A stretch of 32,871 bases of DNA. It comes from Chloroflexota bacterium. Its GTDB lineage: Bacteria; Chloroflexota; JAHJIN01. Shown piece after piece: positions 16,375-23,900 of the stretch. Below the pieces are notes generated by a model. That model did not search any database, had not been told where the DNA came from, and was given only the letters and a program-made list of their open reading frames with translations. Numbering within the stretch: the first letter of the stretch is position 1; the number at the start of each line of letters is the position of its first letter. The stretch covers positions 1-32,871 of the forward strand of contig JAHJIN010000216.1 of the NCBI GenBank assembly GCA_018823415.1, written 5' to 3'. Made by a program: the position numbers and the translations under genes.

Positions 16375-17475
16375 CTAGATGACAAACTCGCCGTCTCGAT
16401 AACATAGCACGTCGTCTACCGTGATCGTGCCGCCGCCGCGCATATCGCACACCATGTCCCAGTGGATGCACGACTGGTTCTGGCCGCCGGCCTCGGGCAG
16501 ACTCATGCCCAGGGCCAGGTGGAATGTCCCAGCGATCTTTTCGTCGAACAGCGTATTCTTGGTAAAGCGCGTGATGCCCGCGTTGGTGCCAATGGCAAAC
16601 TCGCCCAGGAGCCGCGCACCCTCGTCGGCGTCCAGCATCTTGAGCAAATAAGCCTCGTTCTTGGCCGCCGTGGCCTTGACCACCCGGCCATCCTCGAACC
16701 ACAGGCGCACGTCTTCCACCTCGTAGCCGCCATCGCAGGCCGGGTAGGTAAAACGCACATGGCCCTGCGCCGAGTTTTCCACCGGGCTGGTAAAGATCTC
16801 GCCGTCGGGGAAATTCTCCTTGCCATCGCAATTGATGAACGTGCGGTCGCCAACCTGCAGGGTCAGGTCGGTATCGGGCGCCACGATATGCACGGTTTCC
16901 CGGCCGTTGAGCCAGTCCACCAGTCGGGCCTGACGGGTCGATAGGCTGCGCCACCAGGCCACCGGGTCGGCGTCATCGACACGGCACGCCCCATACACAA
17001 AATCCTCATAGTCGCGCAGGCTCATCTCGGCGTCCTGAGCGTGGGCATCGGTGGGAAACAACGTGCCGCACCATTTGAGTTCGCGCTTGCTGATGCGGTC
17101 CAGGTATACCCGGAACAGTTCGGTGTGCGCCTTTTGCGACAGAGCCGGCCGGCTCGGGTCGATGCCAGACAGTTCTTTGGTGTTGGCCTCGGCCTGCACC
17201 GAGATGCGCGCGTCGAACGTGCGAATGACGAGATCCGCCACCGGGTTGATGAACTGGAGCTGGTCGTCGTTGGCAAAGCGATAGAACCGTTCTTGCAGGC
17301 CCGGCAGCGTAACACGCAGGACCGGGTGCGCGCCGCGCTCAAGTACGCGCACATACAGGGCCTCTAGCAGCGGCGCGGCCAGGGTAGAACCACCGATTTC
17401 TACCACGTCGCCCGCGTTAATCTCGGTGGAATAGTCCACCAGCACGTGTGCCAATTTCTGGATTCGGGAATCCAT
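16375..17475 (-). CDS. M29-family metalloaminopeptidase
   Basis: A cytosolic aminopeptidase of the thermophilic AmpS/AmpT type, usually a dimer with two metal ions. The product has 366 residues. The expected metal-ligand positions are present: GEIFTSP, LGEFAIGTN, FHLALG and HWDMVCD. The ATG at 17475 is used because AGGAGG lies five bases before it. An ATG at 17502 would add nine residues and bypass that site. An extended -10 promoter (17514-17519) is upstream, divergent from the SOS-box operon. Confidence 0.93.
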   Translation of the reverse strand: MDSRIQKLAHVLVDYSTEINAGDVVEIGGSTLAAPLLEALYVRVLERGAHPVLRVTLPGLQERFYRFANDDQLQFINPVADLVIRTFDARISVQAEANTKELSGIDPSRPALSQKAHTELFRVYLDRISKRELKWCGTLFPTDAHAQDAEMSLRDYEDFVYGACRVDDADPVAWWRSLSTRQARLVDWLNGRETVHIVAPDTDLTLQVGDRTFINCDGKENFPDGEIFTSPVENSAQGHVRFTYPACDGGYEVEDVRLWFEDGRVVKATAAKNEAYLLKMLDADEGARLLGEFAIGTNAGITRFTKNTLFDEKIAGTFHLALGMSLPEAGGQNQSCIHWDMVCDMRGGGTITVDDVLCYRDGEFVI

Positions 17476-17513
17476 GCCTACCTCCTGTGAATGGATATAC
17501 AATTGCGTGCCGC

Positions 17514-17519
17514 ATTATA
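17514..17519 (-). promoter_or_regulatory. Promoter (-10) for the aminopeptidase
   Basis: Minus-strand TATAAT preceded by TGC, an extended -10. The -35 region is weak (TGGTTC at 17537-17542). Confidence 0.6.
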
Positions 17520-17549
17520 GCACAATTTGGCTGGTCGAACCAGCGCGCG

Positions 17550-17563
17550 CCGGGCGCGCCCGG
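17550..17563. repeat. 14-bp perfect palindrome between divergent promoters
   Basis: CCGGGCGCGCCCGG is a perfect palindrome in the gap between the aminopeptidase and the SOS-box operon. It may be an operator or a hairpin. GC-rich sequence makes chance occurrence less surprising. Confidence 0.5.
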
Positions 17564-17602
17564 ACTCCTCCGGCCAATGCGCGCAGCTTTAAGGTTCCCG
17601 TC

Positions 17603-17632
17603 TTGACAATGTGGGGTTGGGGGTGGTATAAT
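17603..17632 (+). promoter_or_regulatory. Promoter of the FtsK-motor operon
   Basis: Perfect -35 TTGACA (17603-17608), an 18-base spacer and perfect -10 TATAAT (17627-17632) preceded by TGG. It is the strongest promoter in the window by consensus and would need a repressor to keep it quiet. Confidence 0.88.
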
Positions 17633-17638
17633 TCATTT

Positions 17639-17652
17639 AGAACATTTGTTCT
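17639..17652. promoter_or_regulatory. LexA-type SOS box
   Basis: AGAACATTTGTTCT has perfect six-base arms around TT and contains the GAAC-N4-GTTC core of Gram-positive and actinobacterial LexA sites. It covers the predicted transcription start, seven bases after the -10, which is where a repressor would block the promoter. LexA itself is not encoded in the window. Confidence 0.8.
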
Positions 17653-17667
17653 ATTGGAGGTAGGGGC

Positions 17668-18093
17668 ATGGGCGGGAATATTATGCCGTTTCCTGGGGCG
17701 CGAGCGGTGCACACTCGCCAGCCGGCAACCGAGTCGCCGTGCGAACAGCGGCAAGTCACGGCTGACGGGCGCGTGGTCTGTCGCAAGGTGGGCCAGGGCG
17801 ATGCCGAGGTGACGCCGGACCTGTGCGCGGCGTGCCCGACGACGGTCATTGGGTGTCAACATTTGCGGTTCACGCTGACCAAGCACGCGCCGGTGCCCAT
17901 TGTGGTGCGCTATGCTGGTGGCCGCACCGAGGTGTGGGACGACATACCGCCCAGCATGCGGCTGGCCCGAGGTGCTTGTGTGCTGCGTCGCGAGGCCGTC
18001 AATGGCCCGGCTGATTGCGCCGGGTGTGCCCTGCGGCGCGCCATCCCGGCAATGATCGGGGACGCGGCGCAGCCGGTGGTGGCGGCGCGCTGA
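17668..18093 (+). CDS. Eight-cysteine protein of unknown function
   Basis: A 141-residue protein that I do not recognise. Its cysteines are at 25, 38, 53, 56, 63, 104, 117 and 120. They fall into two groups, each ending in CxxC (DLCAAC and ADCAGC), which suggests zinc or iron-sulfur binding. There is no membrane segment or signal peptide. The ATG at 17668 has GGAGGT upstream. It is the first gene after the SOS-box promoter, and the FtsK motor gene starts 25 bases after its stop. An adaptor or DNA/redox-sensing role is only a guess. Confidence 0.8.
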   Translation: MGGNIMPFPGARAVHTRQPATESPCEQRQVTADGRVVCRKVGQGDAEVTPDLCAACPTTVIGCQHLRFTLTKHAPVPIVVRYAGGRTEVWDDIPPSMRLARGACVLRREAVNGPADCAGCALRRAIPAMIGDAAQPVVAAR

Positions 18094-18118
18094 CACGGAA
18101 TATGAGGCGAACAGGGTC

Positions 18119-19216
18119 ATGCGGGATCATCTGGAGCGGCAAGCCGACGCCATCGAGTGGGTGCTGTGGAGTCACCGCGTACAGGCCCGGGTGGCAGGCG
18201 GCACCGTGGGACCGAGGCTGGTGCGTTTCTACCTGCATCCGGCCCCCGGCGTGCGCGTTAGCCGCCTGTTGAGCCTGACCGAGGAACTGGCCCTGGCTTT
18301 GGACACGCCCGCGTGTCGCATTACGCGCCAGGGAGGCCAGGTAGTGCTCGAGTTGCCGCGCACGGGTGTGCCGGCGATCAGCCTGCACACCCTGGCCGGT
18401 TGCCTGGGCCATGACAATGTGCCCCGGGAAACGGCCTTACTGGGCCTCGACGAGGAAGGCCAGGTCCTGGGGCTGCGCCTGAGCAGCCCAGATGTGGCCC
18501 ACGTGCTGGTGGCCGGCACCACAGGATCGGGCAAGACGGCTTTGTTACAGGTGATGATCCTGTCACTGGCCCAGCACAACCCGGTGGCAGCGCTGCAACT
18601 GGTGCTCATCGACCCGCAGGGGCGCGGCCTGGGTGCTTTGGCCGCGCTGCCTCACGTGCGCGACATGGTGACCGAGCCGGCAGCCAGTGCGGCGGCCCTG
18701 GCCGGCCTAGTGGACGAGTTGGAAGAGCGTGCGCGGCGGCGGGTGGCCTTTCCCCGGCTCGTGGTGGTGATCGATGAACTGGCAGACATTGCCGGTGTGG
18801 CGGTCGCGGCCCGCGAGTCGTTGACGCGCCTGGTGAGCCGCGGCCGGGGCATGGGCATTCACGTGGTGGCCGCCACCCAAAAACCCACGACAGCCGCCGT
18901 GGGCAGCCTGGTGCAGGCCAATTTTCCCACCCGCATCGTGGGCCGGGTCGCCAGCGCCGCCGATGCGCGAGTGGCGGCCGGGCGTGGCGGCCTGGGCGCC
19001 GAGAGCCTCCTGGGTCGCGGCGATTTCTTGCTGGTGGGTGGGGGCACGGTGGCGCGGTTTCAGGGCGCCTACGAGGACCCGGCGGCCGTGCGGTCGCTGG
19101 TGCAACAGATCGCGCGGGTGCCGGATGAACTGCCTTTGCTGGCGGCCACCGGCACAGAGGGCCTGGGCGGCCGGGCGCGAGAGGCGATGCGCCGGGGCTG
19201 GCAGATCGTCAAATGA
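18119..19216 (+). CDS. Soluble FtsK/SpoIIIE-type DNA translocase core
   Basis: A 365-residue protein matching the motor part of FtsK. Residues about 28-95 resemble the alpha domain (GPRLVRFYLHPAPGVRVSRL, then LTEELALALD). Residues 100-330 are the RecA-like beta domain, with Walker A GTTGSGKT (133-140), IDPQGRG, Walker B VVVIDELAD (215-223) and GMGIHVVAATQKP. The N-terminal membrane helices and linker of a normal FtsK (700-1,300 residues) are absent. There is also no recognisable winged-helix gamma domain that would read KOPS/SRS sequences. The ATG at 18119 has only a weak upstream site (AGG). It sits in the SOS-box operon. Confidence 0.9.
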   Translation: MRDHLERQADAIEWVLWSHRVQARVAGGTVGPRLVRFYLHPAPGVRVSRLLSLTEELALALDTPACRITRQGGQVVLELPRTGVPAISLHTLAGCLGHDNVPRETALLGLDEEGQVLGLRLSSPDVAHVLVAGTTGSGKTALLQVMILSLAQHNPVAALQLVLIDPQGRGLGALAALPHVRDMVTEPAASAAALAGLVDELEERARRRVAFPRLVVVIDELADIAGVAVAARESLTRLVSRGRGMGIHVVAATQKPTTAAVGSLVQANFPTRIVGRVASAADARVAAGRGGLGAESLLGRGDFLLVGGGTVARFQGAYEDPAAVRSLVQQIARVPDELPLLAATGTEGLGGRAREAMRRGWQIVK

Positions 19217-19244
19217 GCCATGTGCGGCTCAAGTGAGAGTGACT

Positions 19245-19490
19245 ATGGGACTGGGTGTGTGGTTTTCGCAGGATATCGCGCACGTGCTCAAAGGCGTGGG
19301 CGAGAGCGTGCAATCGCTGGCGGCCCAGCGGGGTCTCCAGGATGCCGCTGATGTGGCCTATGTGGCGGGATATTGTGCTGCGTTGCGAGCGGTGGCGACC
19401 TGTCTGGGTTTGGGCCAGGAGCCGTGGCCGCGAGACATGGCGCAAATACCCGGCCCGACCCGCCGCACCTGGGAGGATGTGCAGACATGA
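19245..19490 (+). CDS. Small protein of unknown function (81 residues)
   Basis: The product begins MGLGVWFSQDIAHVLKGVGE and is probably mostly helical, with the hydrophobic stretch VAYVAGYCAALRAVATCLGL and a Pro-rich C-terminus. I do not recognise the family. It lies 28 bases after the FtsK-motor gene and its stop overlaps the next start (ATGA). That tight packing supports a real gene of the same operon. The ribosome site (GAGAG) is weak. Confidence 0.7.
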   Translation: MGLGVWFSQDIAHVLKGVGESVQSLAAQRGLQDAADVAYVAGYCAALRAVATCLGLGQEPWPRDMAQIPGPTRRTWEDVQT

Positions 19491-19867
19491 AAGCTGTATT
19501 GGCGGTATTGGCAGTTCTGTTCGTGGTGGCGCTGGCGGTGGTCATCGGGCAGCGGTTGAGCACGGAGGCAATGGCCGTGACCGTGGGCGTGGTATGTGGC
19601 GTGGCAGCCAGTATACCGGTGAGCCTGGGCCTGCTGATGGCGCTAGGCACCGGCCGGTTGCCGGGCTTGCGACCCGCCGGGCCGGCGGAGCCGGTTCATC
19701 GTCCGGTGCTGCCAGCGGTGGTGGTGGTCACGCCCGGGGCGACCCAGCCCACCTGGCCGGGCCTCAATCAAGGTGCCTGGAACCCCTGGCCCATGCGCCA
19801 GCCCCTGGACCAGGATCGGTCTTTTCGCATCATTGGCGAGGACGAGGGCCGGCTCTTGCCGGACTGA
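19487..19867 (+). CDS. Small two-helix membrane protein of unknown function
   Basis: A 126-residue protein with two membrane helices (about 2-21 and 27-52) separated by a short QRLSTEA turn. A Pro-rich soluble tail of about 70 residues follows, ending RSFRIIGEDEGRLLPD. GGGAGG precedes the ATG at 19487, which overlaps the previous stop by four bases. It is the last gene of the SOS-box operon. It could anchor the soluble FtsK motor, which lacks its own membrane domain, or act as an SOS division inhibitor like the unrelated small membrane proteins SidA or YneA. Neither role is shown. Confidence 0.75.
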   Translation: MKAVLAVLAVLFVVALAVVIGQRLSTEAMAVTVGVVCGVAASIPVSLGLLMALGTGRLPGLRPAGPAEPVHRPVLPAVVVVTPGATQPTWPGLNQGAWNPWPMRQPLDQDRSFRIIGEDEGRLLPD

Positions 19868-19880
19868 ACGTGCCCACGTG

Positions 19881-19913
19881 AAAACGCGACGCCCCTTCCG
19901 GGCGTCGCGTTTT
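19881..19913. terminator. Bidirectional terminator
   Basis: A perfect 14-bp stem, AAAACGCGACGCCC and GGGCGTCGCGTTTT, with the loop CTTCC. It closes both the SOS-box operon and the leftward dehydratase-like gene. Confidence 0.95.
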
Positions 19914-19944
19914 GTTTGGGTGCTGTGCGCAGTGGGGCGACGGT

Positions 19945-21045
19945 CTATTGCAGCAGTTCCAGGAATGCCTGAACCCGGGTGCGCAAAGCCCCATCCAGCG
20001 CGCTGCCTTCCATATCGAGCGTGAGGTGCGAGATGCCAGCCCGGTCCAGCGCCGCCCGCAAGGCTGGCAGGTCAAAGGCGTGGGGTTCGCAGAACTTTTG
20101 CTGGAGCAGGATGACCCCATGGGCATGGCTGTCTTGAGCCAGGCGAACCAGGCGTTCGGCAGGGGGTTGGCCGGGGGCATAGCGGGCCGGGCACGGGGGC
20201 CGGCGCAACTCGCGACGGGCCAGGGCCAACACCGGGTCGGCGCGGGTTTCGTCGACCCGGGTTTCAACGGCGCGCCGGCCGGTGCACAGGTCGTCGTCAA
20301 CCACGCTGGCCCCTAGCTCCTGGATGAACGCCGGCAGCGCCGGATCATCCAGGACCGCGCCCACCAGAACCACCTGCACCCCGGGCTCTTTTCCCCGGGA
20401 AAGAAGGGAACCTTGAGCGAGGGCCATAAGCAAACCGGTGTGCTCTTCTATCGGCATGATTTGCCCCGCCAGGGCAAAGGTGAGCCAGTCCGAGTACGGC
20501 AGGCGGCCGCGTAGGTCCAGCAGCAGGCGCCGGTTCTCATTGTAGGCGTGGATGCTGGCACGCAGGGCGTCGTCGGTCACGGTCAGGCCCAGGTGGGCTT
20601 CCAGGTCGGCGATGAAGCGGCGCAACTCGGCTACCAGGTAGGTCTCGGCAGCCGGCGACTCGACGGCGACTGGCCCCACCAATGTCCCCACGTAGCTGGC
20701 TGGCCGAGCCTCGCGCCACACATCGGCCAGGGCCTGGATGGTGTCGCACGTGTGCGGGAATACCACGCCGGCAAGCCACTGCCACTGGCCGGCGGTCGCC
20801 GCAGCCAGCACGCCGCGGGCGATGGCGCAGGTATAGGTTTGCAGATGTCGGTCCGCGCCAGCCAGCCCGGCCGACGTGGCGCCCGGCATCAGTCGCACGG
20901 GGACCAGACCGGCGGCGTGCAGCACTTCGACCGGCGCATAGGTGCACAGGACCCCGATGGCCCGGCGGCCGGGCTGGCGCTCGCTCCAGCCGTTGTACGG
21001 GTCGGCGGCGATGGCGCGCAGGGTTGCAGACGGATCATGGGACAT
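19945..21045 (-). CDS. 2-hydroxyacyl-CoA dehydratase / benzoyl-CoA reductase-type subunit (orphan)
   Basis: A 366-residue protein with the fold and cysteine pattern of HgdB/BcrB/BcrC-type subunits that bind a [4Fe-4S] cluster: Cys34 (VLCTYAPVEVLHAAGLVPVR), Cys73 (YTCAIARG), Cys100 (FPHTCD), DDDLCTGRR and QQKFCEPHAFD. Known enzymes use two such subunits plus an ASKHA-type ATPase activator; neither partner is in the window. The ATG at 21045 is chosen, with AAGGA upstream; an earlier ATG at 21090 lacks a site. It follows saccharopine dehydrogenase by 59 bases, so a role tied to lysine or 2-aminoadipate breakdown is possible. Confidence 0.8.
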   Translation of the reverse strand: MSHDPSATLRAIAADPYNGWSERQPGRRAIGVLCTYAPVEVLHAAGLVPVRLMPGATSAGLAGADRHLQTYTCAIARGVLAAATAGQWQWLAGVVFPHTCDTIQALADVWREARPASYVGTLVGPVAVESPAAETYLVAELRRFIADLEAHLGLTVTDDALRASIHAYNENRRLLLDLRGRLPYSDWLTFALAGQIMPIEEHTGLLMALAQGSLLSRGKEPGVQVVLVGAVLDDPALPAFIQELGASVVDDDLCTGRRAVETRVDETRADPVLALARRELRRPPCPARYAPGQPPAERLVRLAQDSHAHGVILLQQKFCEPHAFDLPALRAALDRAGISHLTLDMEGSALDGALRTRVQAFLELLQ

Positions 21046-21104
21046 GATAGTGTCCTTGTTGACGTAAGACAAGGTCCTTGCCTCTGGCAAGGCGTCATCT
21101 TGTC

Positions 21105-22472
21105 CTACAATGGCTTTATGGTCTCTTGAAAGGCAATGTCTTGCCGGGCCAGCTCGGCCAGGACCGGCTCATAGATGCCCGGCTCGACCGGGATCTGGAC
21201 GCCGGTGGCCGTGATGTCACCGGTGAGGATCATCTTGGCGCCGATGGCCGCCGGCAGACCCACGGTGCGCGACATGGCGGTTTCGCCGTGTGGGATGCCA
21301 TAGTCTATGAGCGTGGAGACGATGTGCTGGGCTGGTCGGCTGTGCTCGCCGGGGCGAGCCTGGTATTCCACGTCAAACTCGTGCTGGAGGACGATCATGT
21401 CGCGCTCGCCGAGGGCGTACTTGAGCACCGGGCGCATCTGGGCGGCCAACACGTCCATTAGGGTGGGATGGGCCGGCTTGGGCAACGGTTTATCGGCCAA
21501 GAGGCCCAGCCACGCTATGCGGTCCAGCACGTTGCTGGCCGGTTCCAGTCCCAGGTAGTCGGCCATGGCCTGGCGCAGGTCGCCTGTGGGCCGGCCCACG
21601 AGCTGGCGCAGCAGCCCGGCCCAGGTGAGGCCAGCCACCAAGTCAGGCGCCAGCGTGAGGTCATCGCGCTCGACAGCGTCCAGCAGGCCCAGTTTGGTCA
21701 AGGCGCGCATGGTATCGCACCAGCCGAGGTTGCGCAGCGTGCCCCGGAACATGGTGCGCGTGTCGTTTATGCCATAGGTAACGGCATAGGGCATGGAATC
21801 GCGGTTGGGATAGCCCTCAAAATCGCCCAGGCCGGTGATGTGCACCACCTCATAGTGGGCAAAGAGTTCGGGACCGGGGACGTGGACATCGTGGCCGTCC
21901 TGGCGATAGTGGGCCGGGTTGCGGCCGGCCATGAGCACGCCGCGTGGGCTCCAGGAAAACTTGTAGGCAAAGGGCGTGGTGATGGAATCGGGCGCGGGCA
22001 GGCCACCGCAGTACGAGCGAAAGCTCACGATGCGGCCGCCATTGCGCTGGGCCTGATGGATGACGCGCATGGCTTCCATGTGGTCGATGCCCGGGTCCAG
22101 GCCGATTTCGTTCAGCAGGGTCACGCCGGCCTCGCGGGCCGGGCCGTCCAGGGCGCGCATGGCGTCGCTTACGTAGGACGTGGTGACCAGATGCTTGCCG
22201 TGCTTGATGCATTCCTGGGCGATCTGGACGTGGTAGGTGTAGGGCAACATGCTCACGGCCAGGTCTGCCTGGGGCACCAGCTCGGCGATGACGGCCGGGT
22301 TGTGTTCCACATCGGCGGCCACGGCCCGGCCGCGCGGGTGGTCGCCCACGAGCGCGTGGGCCTTGTCTACTGTGCGGCTGGCGACGGTGACGTGAATGTC
22401 GGGTTGGTCCAGCAGATAGCGGACCAGCGGGCCGGCCACCAGGCCGGCGCCAAAAACGAGTGCGTGTTTCAT
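21105..22472 (-). CDS. Saccharopine dehydrogenase (glutamate-forming)
   Basis: This enzyme oxidises saccharopine to 2-aminoadipate semialdehyde and glutamate, the second step of the saccharopine lysine pathway. The product is 455 residues. It has an N-terminal Rossmann fold (FGAGLVAGPLVRYLLD), a central catalytic region (NEIGLDPGIDHMEAMRVIH) and a C-terminal domain ending in IYEPVLAELARQDIAF. The ATG at 22472 has GAGGAGA upstream and gives the usual start MKHALVFGAG. The lysine-ketoglutarate reductase gene lies 89 bases upstream. In animals and plants the two activities form one polypeptide (AASS/LKR-SDH); here they are separate. Confidence 0.93.
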   Translation of the reverse strand: MKHALVFGAGLVAGPLVRYLLDQPDIHVTVASRTVDKAHALVGDHPRGRAVAADVEHNPAVIAELVPQADLAVSMLPYTYHVQIAQECIKHGKHLVTTSYVSDAMRALDGPAREAGVTLLNEIGLDPGIDHMEAMRVIHQAQRNGGRIVSFRSYCGGLPAPDSITTPFAYKFSWSPRGVLMAGRNPAHYRQDGHDVHVPGPELFAHYEVVHITGLGDFEGYPNRDSMPYAVTYGINDTRTMFRGTLRNLGWCDTMRALTKLGLLDAVERDDLTLAPDLVAGLTWAGLLRQLVGRPTGDLRQAMADYLGLEPASNVLDRIAWLGLLADKPLPKPAHPTLMDVLAAQMRPVLKYALGERDMIVLQHEFDVEYQARPGEHSRPAQHIVSTLIDYGIPHGETAMSRTVGLPAAIGAKMILTGDITATGVQIPVEPGIYEPVLAELARQDIAFQETIKPL

Positions 22473-22561
22473 GGTTGAGGTCTCCTCTGTCGTCGAGATG
22501 CGGCCCGCCTCGTTGCGGGCCATTTGTGGCGGACTGGGCTGCCGCGAACGATGGGCTTGGG

Positions 22562-23857
22562 TTATAGAAACCGGGCAATGTACTGATAGTTCGGCGTCAA
22601 CTGGCCCTGGTAGGTGATGATGGCATTTTTGATAACCAGCGGCAGGTCCAGGTCCTCAAAGGGCACGGTATAGTCGGCCCGGGCGATGGCCGGCACCAGG
22701 GGTTTGAGGGTGCCGCTAAACGTGGTGGACGATTCGCGGGGCAGCTCGCCGGGCAGGTTATCGATGGCCAGGATGACCGGACCGGTCCCGGTCCAGCCGT
22801 CAATCGACTGGCTGGTGGCCGGGTCATAGACAAAGACCGGGTCGCCGGCATCGGTGCATCGTACCGTGGCCTCGATGCCTCCTTCAATGTCGCAACTGAT
22901 GTCGCCGATGACGCGCAGGCGCGGCGTGGCGCCATGATACAGCGCTTGCAGATCGGCCTTGGTCACCAGACGTGGGTACTTTTTGTCCCAGTAGATGGCG
23001 TTCATCAGCACCGTGAGATGCGGCAGGTAACGGGCGAACACGCCGCGATACTTTTCGGGGTGCTGGTAATAGTCCTGCAACTCGAATGGCTGGTCCGGCG
23101 CGAGTGGCTCCACCGAGTGCTCTTCTTTGAACGTGACGGTGTAGACATGGTCGCGGGTCGGCGACAGGTTGGCGAGGTCGGCCGGGGCCACCTCCTGGTG
23201 GGGCAGCAGGGCCAATATCTCCTGGACGCCCTTGGCCACGTTGCCATAGCCGGCCACGCCGATGACCAGTGGGGTCACGGACGCCGGCAGCCCCTCGCGC
23301 TCGATGCGCCGGCCCAGTGCGGCTACGGCGGCTTCGGCCTCGTCCAGAGTGGGGTAGTCGTGGGCCAGATGCAGGTCGGTGAATGGATTGGCGATGCCTT
23401 CCCAGGTCAGGCGCTGGCCCAGCGCCCACAGGGCGTCGATCATGCCGGCCAGCCCGGCATAGTTGCCAAAGAACACCACACGCCGGCCCTTTTCGTCCAC
23501 GATCTTTTCGTATTCGATGAGGGTGCAGCCCAGTTCTAGCAGTTGCTTGAGCATGGGCATGTTGTGTCCCTGGCCCTTGATGACGTGGGCAAAGAACACA
23601 TAGGCCTGATTGGGCCGGAACAGGTGCGCCGGGATCTCTTTGATGGCCAACACCACCGGGCAGTCGGACAGGTCTTCCTGCATGGTGGCGCCGGCTTGGT
23701 CGTAGGCCTCGGCGGCAAAGGCCCGGATAGGCGATGGCTGAACGTATACTTCGATGTCGTGTTCGGCGCGCAACGCTTGCACGTCCTGGGGTACCAGCGG
23801 CACGCGGCGCTCCCATTCGTTCTTGTCTTCGCGGCGAATACCAATGCGCACGGTCAT
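22562..23857 (-). CDS. Lysine-ketoglutarate reductase (saccharopine-forming)
   Basis: A 431-residue homologue of the LKR half of AASS, which condenses lysine and 2-oxoglutarate to saccharopine with NADPH. It begins RIGIRREDKNEWERRVPL (AlaDh/PNT-type N-terminal domain, about 1-130) and continues with a Rossmann domain near 195 (VIGVAGYGNVAKGVQEILAL). The DISCDIEGGIEATV stretch is near residue 335. The ATG at 23857 has GGAGG about 11 bases upstream. With the downstream saccharopine dehydrogenase it makes a complete first half of lysine breakdown. A 43-base gap to the upstream nucleotidase gene suggests a shared transcript. Confidence 0.92.
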   Translation of the reverse strand: MTVRIGIRREDKNEWERRVPLVPQDVQALRAEHDIEVYVQPSPIRAFAAEAYDQAGATMQEDLSDCPVVLAIKEIPAHLFRPNQAYVFFAHVIKGQGHNMPMLKQLLELGCTLIEYEKIVDEKGRRVVFFGNYAGLAGMIDALWALGQRLTWEGIANPFTDLHLAHDYPTLDEAEAAVAALGRRIEREGLPASVTPLVIGVAGYGNVAKGVQEILALLPHQEVAPADLANLSPTRDHVYTVTFKEEHSVEPLAPDQPFELQDYYQHPEKYRGVFARYLPHLTVLMNAIYWDKKYPRLVTKADLQALYHGATPRLRVIGDISCDIEGGIEATVRCTDAGDPVFVYDPATSQSIDGWTGTGPVILAIDNLPGELPRESSTTFSGTLKPLVPAIARADYTVPFEDLDLPLVIKNAIITYQGQLTPNYQYIARFL

Positions 23858-23900
23858 TGTGCTGTGAACCTCCTTGTTCGGTTGGATGTAATGTATCAGT

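Noticed and set aside
21076..21092. Hairpin CCTTGCC-TCT-GGCAAGG between saccharopine dehydrogenase and the dehydratase-like gene
   Set aside because: No T-run follows on either strand, so it is not called a terminator; at most a leader structure.
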